From Liolophura sinensis (lineage: Eukaryota > Mollusca > Polyplacophora > Chitonida > Chitonidae): a stretch of DNA of 64,000 nucleotides. This document shows positions 45,421 to 56,682 of the stretch, one piece after another. The stretch is from assembly GCF_032854445.1 (NCBI RefSeq), contig NC_088296.1:17165485-17229484 (forward strand). Reading direction: 5' to 3'. Within the stretch, counting starts at the first letter, position 1. Each line of letters opens with the position of its first letter. A model generated the notes under the pieces. The model did no database searches, was not told where the DNA came from, and worked only from the letters and a program-made list of their open reading frames with translations. The position numbers were made by a program, and so were the translations under genes.

Positions 45421-46365
45421 ACTGGAGCTGATATTAGTTAGACAGGGGCCAGGGGCCAGTATCTTCCTGATAGGTTCAGAGAGCGATCGGCTTAAAGCCC
45501 GATCTAAGACTGGTGATGATGATCAAGCTGTGTCTTGCTAGCAAAGGACAGAATATTTGCTCCAAAAAGAATTCACCGACACAATTTACTTTTACAGAAA
45601 ATGTACACGTGCCTATCTTGCATGGCTGGATACCCATCAGCAATTTTGTTTAATTGTTTGATCGTGTTGTTTGGTAAACCTCGAACTCGAAGAGCAGTGA
45701 CGCGTGAGATGCTAACGGTTTATTTACGTCATCTACATAATACAATTAGTTTATGCATAGCCTTTCCGAAGAGTCGATGTTCCATAGTACATTTAAATTG
45801 ATTTATCTCGTTCGTGTTAGTATACGGTCTTTGTTTAAACCTGAAATGTTAATTTTAGTCAGAAAAACATGCAACTATATATAGTTGAATTAAATGTTTA
45901 TTTTTATTTTATTTTGAGACACAAATTGTACGCTTTGGTATATGTTATATTTAGCGAAAATAGACCTAACTAGAAAAAATACTTGTTTTACCTTTTAGGT
46001 CATACTTAGCAATTTTTTCAGCCTTATGACAAGGAGGAGTCATTAGATGTGTGTATATATACTGTATCTTCTTCTGACATGGCAAGTCAACGAAGTATTA
46101 TGCCGAAGACACCAGATATGACACCCCACCCAAACACATTACAGTGACACCAATTCTAAAGTCTCTGGTATATAACGCGAACTGGTTTGTTTTTGAGTTA
46201 TTTAATGATCCCACAGTGAACAGGAAGATCTATATTGATATTTAACTCTGGCTTCCACATCTTGTTTCAAAAAGATATGATGAAACCAATGCTTTGTCCA
46301 TGAAATTGACAAGAAGGTTGGCAAATCAAGAAGGAACAAATTTCTTTGCTAACTTGTCATATACG
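45421..46365. other. No gene recognised
   Basis: An 88-codon frame at 45,535 has no motifs; the remainder is AT-rich. Confidence 0.45.
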
Positions 46366-46510
46366 ACCCCTTTAAAAGTTTTATGCCGTGCTCAAGAAAA
46401 TTTGACTTATACACCGGCGACCAACATCATGGGAAGAAACCGTGAAGAGCGTGCGGAAAACCCATGACAATCCCGCAGGTTGCTGCCAGACCTACTCACG
46501 TACGAATGCA
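46366..46510 (-). mobile_element. Main SINE, diverged, 3' two-thirds
   Basis: ttttatgccgtgctcaagaa, gcgaccaacatcatgggaag, catgacaatcccgcaggttg, ctgccagacctactcacgta. Confidence 0.85.
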
Positions 46511-46564
46511 GAGAAACACAGCGTGATTTTATATATTTATTGTATACAGATATCTTTTATATTT

Positions 46565-46725
46565 ATTTATATGTTTTTATGCCGCCCTCAAATTGTGCTC
46601 ACTTATACGACGGTCAGGATTATGGGTGGAAGAAACATCAGGAAACTGGAGTTACCGGCGAAAACCACTGACCTTCGGCAGATACGTGATGAAACCTCTT
46701 TGCTAAAGGTTACACATGCACAATT
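46565..46725 (-). mobile_element. Second SINE-like family, copy 5
   Basis: tgtttttatgccgccctcaa, acttatacgacggtcaggat, gagttaccggcgaaaaccac, tgaccttcggcagatacgtg, taaaggttacacatgcac. Same block order as 11,583 and 26,500. Confidence 0.65.
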
Positions 46726-47318
46726 CGAAGAATTATATCCAAGATTTGCTTCCAAACTGAAGAGTGAAAGAGAACAGGATCAGAGACATATCAGGTTGTG
46801 ATACACGATAATTTTCTGCACTGTTATTTTGCATGTAGTAAAAATATACCAGAATTTTGTTTGTTTTTGATAGAACTGAACACTTTTCCCACCGTGTTAC
46901 TTCCCACCTCCCTGGAGGTTACCAAGGTAATAGAATGCTATAACTTCACTTCCAGCAACCACAGCACAACACTTGGTGGTAATCTTAGTTTGATTTTTTG
47001 ATATACTGCAGAGAATAGTGTAAGCTGTATGTGGTGGTATGGCATGGCACCACGCGAAAAGTTACGGGATTTATGTTGAATTTGACGAAAGTTGACAAAT
47101 TTACAACCTAAATATGAAGGAAAATTAATGCGCTCATCTAACCTAAAAGCCACAGGCGAGATCCAAGCTTAATGCCATCGTCACGCAACCTTGTGCAGTT
47201 ATAAATGACCCACTTTTAGACTATCAGTTGGTTTACTGGCCCACATTTGTTTTCTCGGTTACATTGTTTTCTCGGTTACATTAAAATTTACGCTCAATCA
47301 GGCCCAAGGTTTTGTGAC
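46726..47318. other. No gene recognised
   Basis: AT-rich spacer. A tandem pair of ttttctcggttacatt lies at 47,250-47,282. Confidence 0.5.

Positions 47319-47392
<74 letters not shown>
47319..47392. repeat. (TA)n microsatellite
   Basis: About 36 uninterrupted TA dinucleotides. Confidence 0.98.
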
Positions 47393-47394
<2 letters not shown>

Positions 47395-47398
47395 TAGA

Positions 47399-47645
47399 GT
47401 TGGCCATCCATGAGGTCACCCGCCGAGCCGTACCGGGCGCCGAGCTGGGGATCGGCTAGAACTCAGTAAATCTATTTTTCGTAGCTTTAAATATCGGCTA
47501 GAACTCAGTAAATCTATTTTTCGTAGATTTAAAGTAAGTATTATGTTTCTCCGAAGCCCTAGCGGTAAAATACTCTTTAAATACTCTTTATAATCTTTAT
47601 AATTTGGACCGGTAGCTAAATCTGGACACTAATTCTTTAAGTACA
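47399..47645. repeat. Dispersed repeat family E, copy 2, with internal tandem duplication
   Basis: It starts directly after the TA tract. Blocks: gagttggccatccatgaggt, gccctagcggtaaaatactc, agctaaatctggacactaat. Inside, a segment from atcggctagaactcagtaaa to tttttcgtag is present twice with a period of about 41 bp (near 47,451 and 47,492). Confidence 0.75.
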
Positions 47646-48955
47646 ACGTTAAGCTCCCAGCTTACATACAATTTACGCCATCCTGTACTTTATCCTGTTA
47701 TTAATTCTCTTACTATTTTTATACAATTAGTTCTGCTTTGGTTAGTAAATTTTGCCAAATGTCTGACTGAAAAGTGCGCCAAGATATAGAATTTACTCCA
47801 GATTAAAAGTGGCCATCACAAACCAGGCCTAAACACATCGACGAATTACAAATGAATCAGTGAAGCAGCTACATAGGTGAACGCAAAACTTTTTTGGGGT
47901 ACTGTATTGATATGTGTATAGGAAACCCCCTTAATACCGTGAGATCACAGGTAGGCGATGGTTATATTTTCTCTGCGTTTTATGTTTTTTTTTTTTACCC
48001 TAACATCTGTTAATAAACCGCCCTACCCTTCTCACACACGTGTTAGTACAGCCTGTAAACCGCGCTGGCTTACCTCACATGGGGAGGGCAAGCCCAGGTA
48101 TATACATAAAAAATACAAAGATACAAAAACTCCTCAAACTCCTGCAGTTCGTTCCATTGCCTTGATATAGAGAGCTGGGAACTCGTCTGTGTACCAACCA
48201 GGGTCGAATGGGTACAGAGGTCAACTCGGTGTAGTGCACAGCGTGTATGTCTGGGGTTGCACACATGGGCCCAAAAACAGGCGCAACACAATGTTTATTT
48301 CTAGACCAGACGTATAATTATTATTTTCTTTGTTCGTTTGAACTGTCCCAAACCTTGAATAACATTGTCCTTCATGTAAGACGTATGTACGAGTGTCGAG
48401 TTTGGGCACTGCCACACGCCAATTAGTCGAGTTTCTGGCTGGAGGAAGCCGGAGAACCAGGAGTAAACACCCACCCAACCCCCAACCCCACCCCTCGTCT
48501 CAAGTGTGTTAAACTTCCAAACTGAATGCCGCAGCCAAACTAGCGGTAGTTGGATTTGATGCCACGGCTCACTGGACTATAAAGTACTTGGTTTTACACA
48601 ACACTTATTGCTACACGTGTATTATCGGCGGTACACAGGTCTTCCATCTACACGTATCACGTGCTATCAACACAGATCATGTCATAGCGAAGTCCAATAC
48701 AGCAATTACGGTAGTTCTGACTGCTGCGTGGAATAACACACATTTCGTTCGTTCCGTGGGTTACGTTTCATTTTTGAAATAATATTTCTGGTGTTGCCAT
48801 TTCACTCTGAATAGCTTAAGTGTAATCTTTAAAATTGTAGGATGTTATTGTTTGATACCCAGTATATCACGGAATTTCGTCACCAAATCCAGATGCGACG
48901 AAACCAAATTTTGACGCCGGTTTACGTCTGTACCACTCCTTTGCGTGACAATCTA
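47646..48955. other. No gene recognised
   Basis: A fragment related to the second SINE-like family (ggctggaggaagccggagaa, ccaggagtaaacacccaccc) lies at 48,435-48,475. Open frames of up to 85 codons have no motifs. Confidence 0.5.
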
Positions 48956-50440
48956 AGATTGGGGACGATTCTCTATTCACTCCTTCCATCCTTTTCTCTG
49001 CGCCACATTAATGCCATACTAATGGCATTTCTATATAGCCTGGATTAACCCATTGGTTCACAAACTGAGATTGTTGACGATTCTCAACCCTTTACTTCAC
49101 AAAATAAGAGTGATGTCATTTCCATACAGCCTGTAATAACCCTTTGGGTCACAAACTGGGATTGATGACGATTCTCTATTCGTTTCACCAATCCTTTACT
49201 CCACAAAATAAGACTGGTGGCATTTCTATATAGCCCGAATTAACCCTTTGGTTCACAGACTGGGATTGATGACGATTCTCTATTCGCTGCACCAATCCTT
49301 TTCTCCACAAAATAAGACTGATGTCATTTCTATATAGCCTGGATTAACCCATTGGTTCACAGACTGGGATTGATGACGATTCTCTATTCACCCTACCCAT
49401 CCCTTACTCCACAAAATAAGACTGATGTCATTTCTATATAGCCTGGATTAACCCTTTGGTTCACAGACTGGGATTGTTGACGATTCTCTACTCGCTCCAC
49501 CAATCCTTTACTCCACAAAATAAGACTGATGTCATTTCTATATAGCCTGGATTAACCCTTTGGTTCACAGACTGGGAAGGATGACGATTCTCTATTCGCT
49601 CCACCAATCCTTTACTCCACAAAATAAGACTGATGTCATTTCTATATAGCCTGGATTAACCCTTTGGTTCACAGACTGGGATGGATGACGATTCTCTATT
49701 CGCTCCACCAATCCTTTTCTCCACAAAAAAGACTGATGTCATTTCTATATTGCCTGGATTAACCCTTTGGTTCACAGACTGGGATGGATGACGATTCTCT
49801 ATTCACCCTACCCATCCCTTACTCCACAAAATAAGACTGATGTCATTTCTATATAGCCTGGATTAACCCATTGGTTCACAGACTGGGATGGATGACGATT
49901 CTCTATTCGCTCCACCAATCCTTTACTCCACAAAATAAGACTGATGTCATTTCTATATAGCCTGGATTAACCCATTGGTTCACAGACTGGGATGGATGAC
50001 GATTTTCTATTCGCTGCACCAATCCTTTTCTCCACAAAATAAGACTGATGTCATTTCTATATAGCCTAGATTAACCCATTGGTTCACAGGCTGGGATGGA
50101 TGACGATTCTCTATTCGCTGCACCAATCCTTCTCTCCACAAATAAGACTGGTGGCATTTCTATATAGCCTGGATTAACCCTTTGGGTCACAGACTGGGAT
50201 TGATGACGATTCTCTATTCGCTCCACCAATCCTTCTCTCCACAAATAAGACTGGTGGCATTTCTATATAGCCTGGATTAACCCTTTGGTTCACAGACTGG
50301 GATTAATGACGATTCTCTGTTCGCTCCACCAAGCCCTTTCTCCACAAATTAAGACTGATGACACTTCTGTGTACCCTAGATTAACCCTTTGGGTCACAAA
50401 CTGTGATTGATGACGATTTTAAATACATCGAAACAATCCT
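48956..50440. repeat. 104-bp satellite-like array, about 14 units
   Basis: The anchor gacgattctctattc recurs at 49167, 49271, 49375, 49479, 49583, 49687, 49790, 49894, 49998, 50102, 50205, 50308 and 50412, giving a period of 103-104 bp. Irregular units at 48,964 and 49,076 start the array. The unit holds ggttcacagactgggat, accaatcctttactccacaa and catttctatatagcctggat. It has stops in all frames. End units are more diverged than central ones. Confidence 0.97.
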
Positions 50441-50570
50441 TTACGTCAAGAACACAATAGTGTGTTCACCCGACCCTTGCTTTAGGAATACCTGACACAT
50501 TGAGACTGCTGAACGGCATTTGATCTAAAATTTGAAATTTATGTTGATGAATATAACCAGTTCAGATTGA

Positions 50571-50733
50571 CATGTTTACACACAAAGGTGCCACTGTGGA
50601 ATTCGTGGATCGCCTTTGCTAGGGATTTGAGAGACACATCAGAGTGTAAGAAATGTTTACACACGAAGGTGCCACTGTGGAATTCGTGGATCGTCTTTGC
50701 TGGAGATTTGAATGGCACACCAGAGTGTATATT
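50571..50733 (+). repeat. 81-bp direct duplication
   Basis: The segment from atgtttacacacaaaggtgc to cagagtgta is present twice, 81 bp apart (50,572 and 50,653), at roughly 85-90% identity. Since 81 is a multiple of three, a 141-codon open frame (50,567-50,992) passes through both copies, showing the peptide LHTKVPLWNSWI twice. No known domain, so I do not call a gene. Confidence 0.88.
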
Positions 50734-51034
50734 AGTACTCTCACCCCAGGTCCAAAATGTCTGCCGGTATTGTGCCGAGCGACCTGAAGTAAATCGATTT
50801 TCAAACTATAATTTATCTATGGATAAGTCCTACATAGAACTGTTAGATCTGTACCTTTGGTGTGCGCTCAGCAGCAGAGGAGCATATTGTTCCGACGGGT
50901 ATAATGGAACTCGATGGAGAGTCTTGGACTGGAGAGCTGAGACAATCAGATTCTACATCATACCAATTCAAACAGATTTTTGTACCTTTTAACTGAATAT
51001 GGATATGATTCCGACTTCCGATTTTGTCTCATTT

Positions 51035-51372
51035 ACCAGCATTTCATTTTTACCTGAGTCTCATTTTTACCTGAGTATCATATTTACTGGAGTCTCACAT
51101 TTACCGAGTCTCACATTTACCGTATTCTCACATTTACCGTATTCTCACATTTACCGTATTCTCACATTTACCGTAGACTCACATTTGCCGAGTCTCATAT
51201 TTGCAGTAGTCTAAAATTTACAAGGATCTCACACTTACTGGAGTCTCACATTTAACAGAATCTCACATTTATCGGAGTCTCACATTTAACAGAATCTCAC
51301 ATTTATCGGAGTCTCACACTTACTGGAGCCTCACAATTAACCAAGTCTCTCATTTACTGAAGTCTCACAACT
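51035..51372. repeat. 16- to 17-bp minisatellite
   Basis: About 19 units of tctcacatttaccgtat with variants (ggagtctcacattta, cagaatctcacatttat). A 33-bp super-unit tctcacatttaacagaatct... occurs twice near 51,246-51,315. Confidence 0.93.
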
Positions 51373-52274
51373 TCTCAGCAAAACTTTCCATTAAAGGGTT
51401 GGACTAAGGTTAATACTTACAAACATACATGTAGACTGAGGGTACAAAAGGAGGGCTTTATAACTGTAATCGTAACACTGAAAGTCATGTAAGATGGACA
51501 ATAAATGGTCTTCTACTGGGATTCATATAATTGGTCAAAAAACAATAGGAGCAATTGTTTCAAAATCAAGTTTCGAAGGCAAGTTTGAAAGTTTAATAGA
51601 CTATTAGGTTAAGTGTATGTTACTGCAAGTTGATATCTTACTTTCTAAAACCTAGATCTGGGGTATTTGAACTTACACGAGAAGCAGGTTACCAACATAT
51701 CATTAAAAACGTGGGTATAACTAGGTATTAGAAGTTAGGCCTATACTTATGACATGACAAAAAACCGGTCACAAATGAAATGGAAATGATTCTGGATATT
51801 TTTCATTGCTCTCATTTACTTGCCGCTTGATAGGCAGCAATGTTTTTTCATCAATTTAGCCGTTTAACTTCTCCTTTTTTGAGGAGGGGGGGGGGGGGGA
51901 GTGGGATGAGATGAAGACCACCAGTACGTGCTGTAATGTGAGTACATGCCCTTTTGATCGACCGAAGTGCCTGTGTAAACAACAGAGATACCGTACAAAC
52001 CGTGTTATGTAACCTCTGACATATAACGATGAAAATAAAATATAATAAATAAGACAGAAATAAATTTATAAAACATTTCTTTTTGTTATAACAGGAATAG
52101 TATTTTCCATTTTGCTGCCTGCTGAATGTTAGGACACGGAGATGAAATGCATTCGTCGTGGTCAATCCCAAATGCATTATGATTGCTAACTCTGTATCCA
52201 GCTATACTTGACGTTCAAGACGCGTGCAAGAGAATAAGTAAGCACTAACTGAGATGTCCAAGGAAGTACTTGCA
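51373..52274. other. No gene recognised
   Basis: It includes a G-run at 51,886-51,899. No exon-like segment. Confidence 0.5.
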
Positions 52275-52560
52275 TCGTCCTTCTAGTTTGGCCTTATCTT
52301 TCCATATAGCACGCGTCGTTCCAGTTTGGTTTGATGTTCCAGTTTGACAGGTCGTTTCTAGCTTTATAGCATGTGTCTTCTGGCATGTTATTTCAGTTTG
52401 ATATGTCCTTTCTAGCTTAGCCTGTATCGTTTCAGTTAGGCACGTTGTTCCAGTCTGGCATGTCATTTCTAGCTTACCGGGTGTCGTTCCAGTTTGGCAT
52501 GTGGTTCCACTTTGGCATGGTCTTCCAGTTTTGGCATCGCTTTCAAGTTTAGCACGGTGT
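52275..52560. repeat. Degenerate short-unit repeat (ttccagtttggcatg-like)
   Basis: Many imperfect copies of a 15- to 20-bp motif (cgttccagtttggcatgt, ttccactttggcatgg, gtcatttctagcttacc). A 112-codon minus-strand frame (CQTGTT-type peptide repeats) follows from it. Confidence 0.8.
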
Positions 52561-52917
52561 TCTGGGTCTTCAGACCGTTGCATTATAGCGTCTAAGAGCG
52601 CTATAAGCCATTTTAAGTGTTAAAACGTTCCAGGTAGTTGGGGAGAATGTCGATATATAGCCGAAATAAAGCAGAAAGGCTAAAAAAAACATTCCATTTC
52701 GCCAGAAAGGTGAACTGTGGAAAAAACATTCATCTTTTTAGTGCTTGGAGCTCTTGTCACTCCGACTTTGCCAGTCCATGATGTCTGCGTATGAAGACGT
52801 GATACAATTTATCCACTTGTATATTCTTTAATGATAAACTCAAGAAAATTTTCTCTTATGCGAAGAAAATCCCAAAGCAAACCAATCACTTTTGTCATTT
52901 TTGTCACTTTCGTTACT
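52561..52917. other. No feature recognised
   Basis: AT-rich spacer with no recognisable feature. Confidence 0.5.
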
Positions 52918-53182
52918 ATTTATTTATTTATTTGGTCTTTTACGTCGTACTCAAGAATATTTCTCCCATACGACGGCCGCCAGCATTGTATTGGGAAGAC
53001 ATGGGGCCGAGCCCAGGAGAAAATCACAACCATCTAAAGAGTGCCGACGGGCCTTCCCACATACCATCGGAGAGGAATCCGACATGAGCTGGACTTGAAG
53101 TCACAGTGACTGCATTGGTGAGGGGCTCATGAGTCATTGCGCATGCTGGCACGCTAACTATCTCGGCCATAACGGAGGCACC
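52918..53182 (-). mobile_element. Main SINE, full length, diverged
   Basis: Tail tatttatttatttatttggt, cgtcgtactcaagaatattt, cgccagcattgtattgggaa, gggccttcccacataccatc, agctggacttgaagtcacag, and the reversed head (tggcacgctaactatctcgg; ataacggaggca). Confidence 0.95.
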
Positions 53183-53480
53183 AAGTCACTAAACAAGATC
53201 TATGTTTTAAAGTTGTATCACTTGCAACCAAGAAAAATTTAATTATACTAAATTAACTTGAACAAAAAAGTAAAAAATTGGAACAGCTTTGTCAATTAAC
53301 ACCTCAGTATGTGTTTAACCATGTGTTAATTTGGCTTTGCACAAAACGCATTACAATAAATTCTATTCTGAGTGAAAAAAATCGAGATCAAGGGATGAAT
53401 TTATATTACAAATAGGCCTAGTTCCTCATATATTCATTTTGTAACCATACCGCCGTCTCTACGGGGAGTGAGGTGGGTGG
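53183..53480. other. No feature recognised
   Basis: AT-rich spacer with no recognisable feature. Confidence 0.5.
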
Positions 53481-53505
53481 GTGGAAGGGTGGGGGGGGGG
53501 GGGGT
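53481..53505. repeat. G-run
   Basis: About 14 consecutive G within a G-rich context, next to a truncated SINE. Confidence 0.9.
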
Positions 53506-53514
53506 TGGGGATTG

Positions 53515-53658
53515 GGTCTGCAGCAACATACGGTTGGTCGTGGGCATCTCCCAGACTCTGACCGGTTTCTCACAACCATAATGCTGGCTGCCGTCGTATA
53601 AGTGAAATATCCTTCAGTATGGAGTGAAACAGCAATCAAATAAACAAATAAATAAATG
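53515..53658 (+). mobile_element. Main SINE 3' two-thirds
   Basis: ggtctgcagcaacatacggt, cagactctgaccggtttctc, cataatgctggctgccgtcg, tataagtgaaatatccttca, tail caaataaacaaataaataaa. Confidence 0.93.
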
Positions 53659-54729
53659 CAACCATGCCAGTTATCGATGGACAATGTCTTACATCAGTTT
53701 GCTGTGTGTTTTGTATGTGTATATTTGTATTCTCAAACCCTAAGCTTAGTTATAGAACAAACATGTTTTCTTTTTCGGTTTTTTTGGTGAAAATCTGAGG
53801 TATAAACGAAACACGACACAGAAATAACAGATGAAACAGGCTTGTGTTTATAGTGTTGTGCTCAATACAAGCTTTCCAGAAATAGGACGTATCAGATTTT
53901 CGCAGGTCTTCTTTAGATGTTTTTATTGTAAAGGCCTTCACCGATATTTGTTATGCTCTTTGCGGTAAAATTGCTTTCCGCTTGCTGAGAGTAGGATTCT
54001 GCTATCGCCCTGCAAATGGTGGGAAAATTTTGACCCAGTCACGGTAAAGTAAATATTCGTTACCAATGAAAATAGGTAAAACCAACGGTTGATGATCTAA
54101 CATGGTCCGGAGCGCGCGTGACACTACCCTGGTATTCCCAGAAATAACAATGAAAGCCCTATAGCTGATAACAACAATAACAAACCTAATAACAGCAATA
54201 ACGGACCTATTTACAACTACAACATACCTAGTAATATAAATATATTTTTTCTACAATATCAATATTATAATTCTATAGCGTTTCCAAGAGGCCTTGGCAT
54301 AATTTATTCTAGGCTAACGATGTAAAAGTATTTAAACAGTGTTTAAGGGGTTGTATAAGCATCGAATGCTTGTTTGCGTTAAATGTTGCTGATCTGCATG
54401 ATACCTGTTGTATGTGAGAATGAAATGCATCAATCTCCATATTTGACCGTGGATATTTATAATTAGATCAGATACTATTGTTTATCTGGAAATCCCCCCG
54501 TTCATCGAAAGGTCTAAAACGAATCTAACCTAATTCTTCTAAAATTTGTGACAGATATTAATAGTGTTGAAAGTAGAATACTACATTTCTTTACCAGCGT
54601 TTTGAAAACATAAAGATATGAGTGTTTGTTCATTAGATGGTTTAATCATGTGAGCAAAGAAAAATCAATATTCCTGCTGCAATTAATATATATTGGCTAC
54701 AATGAACACACCGGGTGTCCCAAATTTTA
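53659..54729. other. No gene recognised
   Basis: AT-rich; a degenerate AACAATAACAA-like stretch lies at about 54,165-54,200. Confidence 0.5.
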
Positions 54730-54800
54730 GAATGAGTGAGTGAGTGTTTGGCGTTTAACATCATACTTAACAATCTTTCAGTCTTTTGACGCCGACCAAA
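54730..54800 (-). mobile_element. Third SINE family, 3' end fragment
   Basis: gagtgagtgagtgtttggcg, tttaacatcatacttaacaa, tctttcagtcttttgacgcc. This is the inverse of the 3' part of the copy at 17,415. Confidence 0.7.
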
Positions 54801-54841
54801 TTTTAGAAGAAATAGGGTATGTGTCATAGTATAGATCTAAC

Positions 54842-55025
54842 GACACCATGTGCGCAAATGATTTGACGACGACATGTGCGTAAGGGATTTGACGAGGCCA
54901 TGTGCGTAAGGGATTGACAACGCCAAGTGCGTAAGGGATTTGACGACGCCATGTGCGTAAGGGATTTGACGACGTCATGTGCGTAAGGGATTTGACCACG
55001 CCATGTGCGTACGAGATTTGACAGT
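54842..55025. repeat. 26-bp minisatellite, seven units
   Basis: Units start at 54848, 54874, 54900, 54925, 54951, 54977 and 55003: atgtgcgtaagggatttgac plus gacgcc. One unit is a base short. Confidence 0.96.
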
Positions 55026-56153
55026 TACAATTAACTTTGAACCGATTCCGCATAGACATTTGTGACTTAAGTCAAACTTTAACAATGCTCAATTTTTGGT
55101 AAGAGAAGTAGAAATTTAGACACATTTATCTTAAGGTAGCATTAACAATGTGGATAAAATTCTATTTTCTAAAGTCCAAAAAATAGGCGTTAAGAGCGCG
55201 TTTTAAATTCTGACTTTAATCAGAACTGGCTTTGTGGAATGGGTCCTAGTTCTCTAAGTACCCATGCATACGCTTTGCTCACTGGTTCGTGAAAAGCAGA
55301 CGTAACAAAAGATAGCAGCACAGACAGCAAAATCTGAGCAGCCACGACACTGTTATAGATTATCACGAGTGGTCAAATGTAACAGGTTAAAGCCTTTTCC
55401 CTCTTTGTATTCTATATACAGTATAAAATTACCGGCCCTGTGATAGCTCCATGGTCGACGTTGTGGTGTTGTTAATTACATTTCATTGTCACAAGTGCAG
55501 AATTAAGCAAAGTACTGTATTTAATTCATACATCACATCTATGCATCACATTTAATTATCTATCACATGATAAAGCACGGGTATTTTTTTTATATTATAG
55601 GGATTGTGCATGTGATGACGTAGAGTGGGAGTGCGTAATATGTTTCTCTATAGGGCGTTGTCTCGTCAGTCTCTTACTCCGCCGTATAGTGGAGCTTTGA
55701 GGAACATCGGGGGTATTTCATTTATAACAAAAGCAGGTGAATGCAAACACACCACGTTAACATATGAGGGACGGCGACGACATAGGGGCGGACGATGTAT
55801 TAGTAAACACACAGATGTAGATACTGCCGTCATAACACTGTCTGAAGGTTTAACGGTCCATTGAAAGACTGGCGAATTTTCTAGATGTTAGCGACCTGCA
55901 GAACAAAGTGCGAAGTCTTTACCAGATCCCTGTCAATAGAAATCTCAAGGACAGACGACAGCGTCGATTTACGTACAGTGTAAAAAACGCATTCCTCCGC
56001 GTAGTCTGGCAACGTTTGAATCACAACGACCACGTGATCGGATTTGCTGGCCATTCATGTGAGCCACGAGAAAGATCTCTATTCATATTTCAAAAATCTG
56101 CGATCGGCAAACCTCGGGACCGCAGTGCAATTAGTAAAATTACCTCTGCATAG
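55026..56153. other. No gene recognised
   Basis: Two GC-richer, Arg-rich open frames (55,625-55,864 and 55,908-56,153, +) lie close together but have no motif I recognise and no clear splice context. They are the only stretch here I would recheck against transcripts. Confidence 0.35.
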
Positions 56154-56155
56154 TA

Positions 56156-56245
<90 letters not shown>

Positions 56246-56247
56246 TC
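56154..56247. repeat. (AAT)n microsatellite
   Basis: About 27 near-perfect AAT units after two imperfect AATGAT units. Confidence 0.98.
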
Positions 56248-56504
56248 AGCTTTATTTGCCGAAGGTGAAACTGTTCTTTCCAATGACATTCTTACATAAA
56301 ACAATATAAATTCAACAAATTATACTCACTTTAGTAAGTTATCAAAACATAAACTCATAAATCAAATGTTGTATGGCACGGAAAATACCTGTAGAATGAC
56401 CTAACCAATGTGGCCGGAGAATGAGCAAAGCATTCAAGCAGGTTGATTCAATATGATTAGCTTTATTTCAAAACTGTATATTTCTAACCATGTTTACAAA
56501 CTGT
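56248..56504. other. No feature recognised
   Basis: AT-rich spacer with no recognisable feature. Confidence 0.5.
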
Positions 56505-56682
56505 TTTGTAAGTGGGAAGGTCTGCCAGCAAAGACCGGATGGTCGTGGGTTTCCCCGGGCCCGGTTTCCTTCCACCATAATGCTGCCCGCCGTGGCATAA
56601 GTGAAATATTCTTGAGTACGGCATAAAACAAATTGTCAACAAAACAACAAATAAATAAATGAATAAATAAATAAATACTAAC
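56505..56682 (+). mobile_element. Main SINE 3' two-thirds with expanded tail
   Basis: gtgggaaggtctgccagcaa, tccaccataatgctgcccgc, taagtgaaatattcttgagt, then caaattgtcaacaaaacaac and a long (AAAT)n tail. Confidence 0.93.

Noticed and set aside
46442-46801. A 119-codon frame
   Set aside because: It is made of a main SINE copy and a second-family copy; no independent coding evidence.
48956-50440. A regular array that might be taken for a CRISPR
   Set aside because: The whole 104-bp unit is conserved, with no unique spacers. The host is a eukaryote, and no cas-like genes exist.
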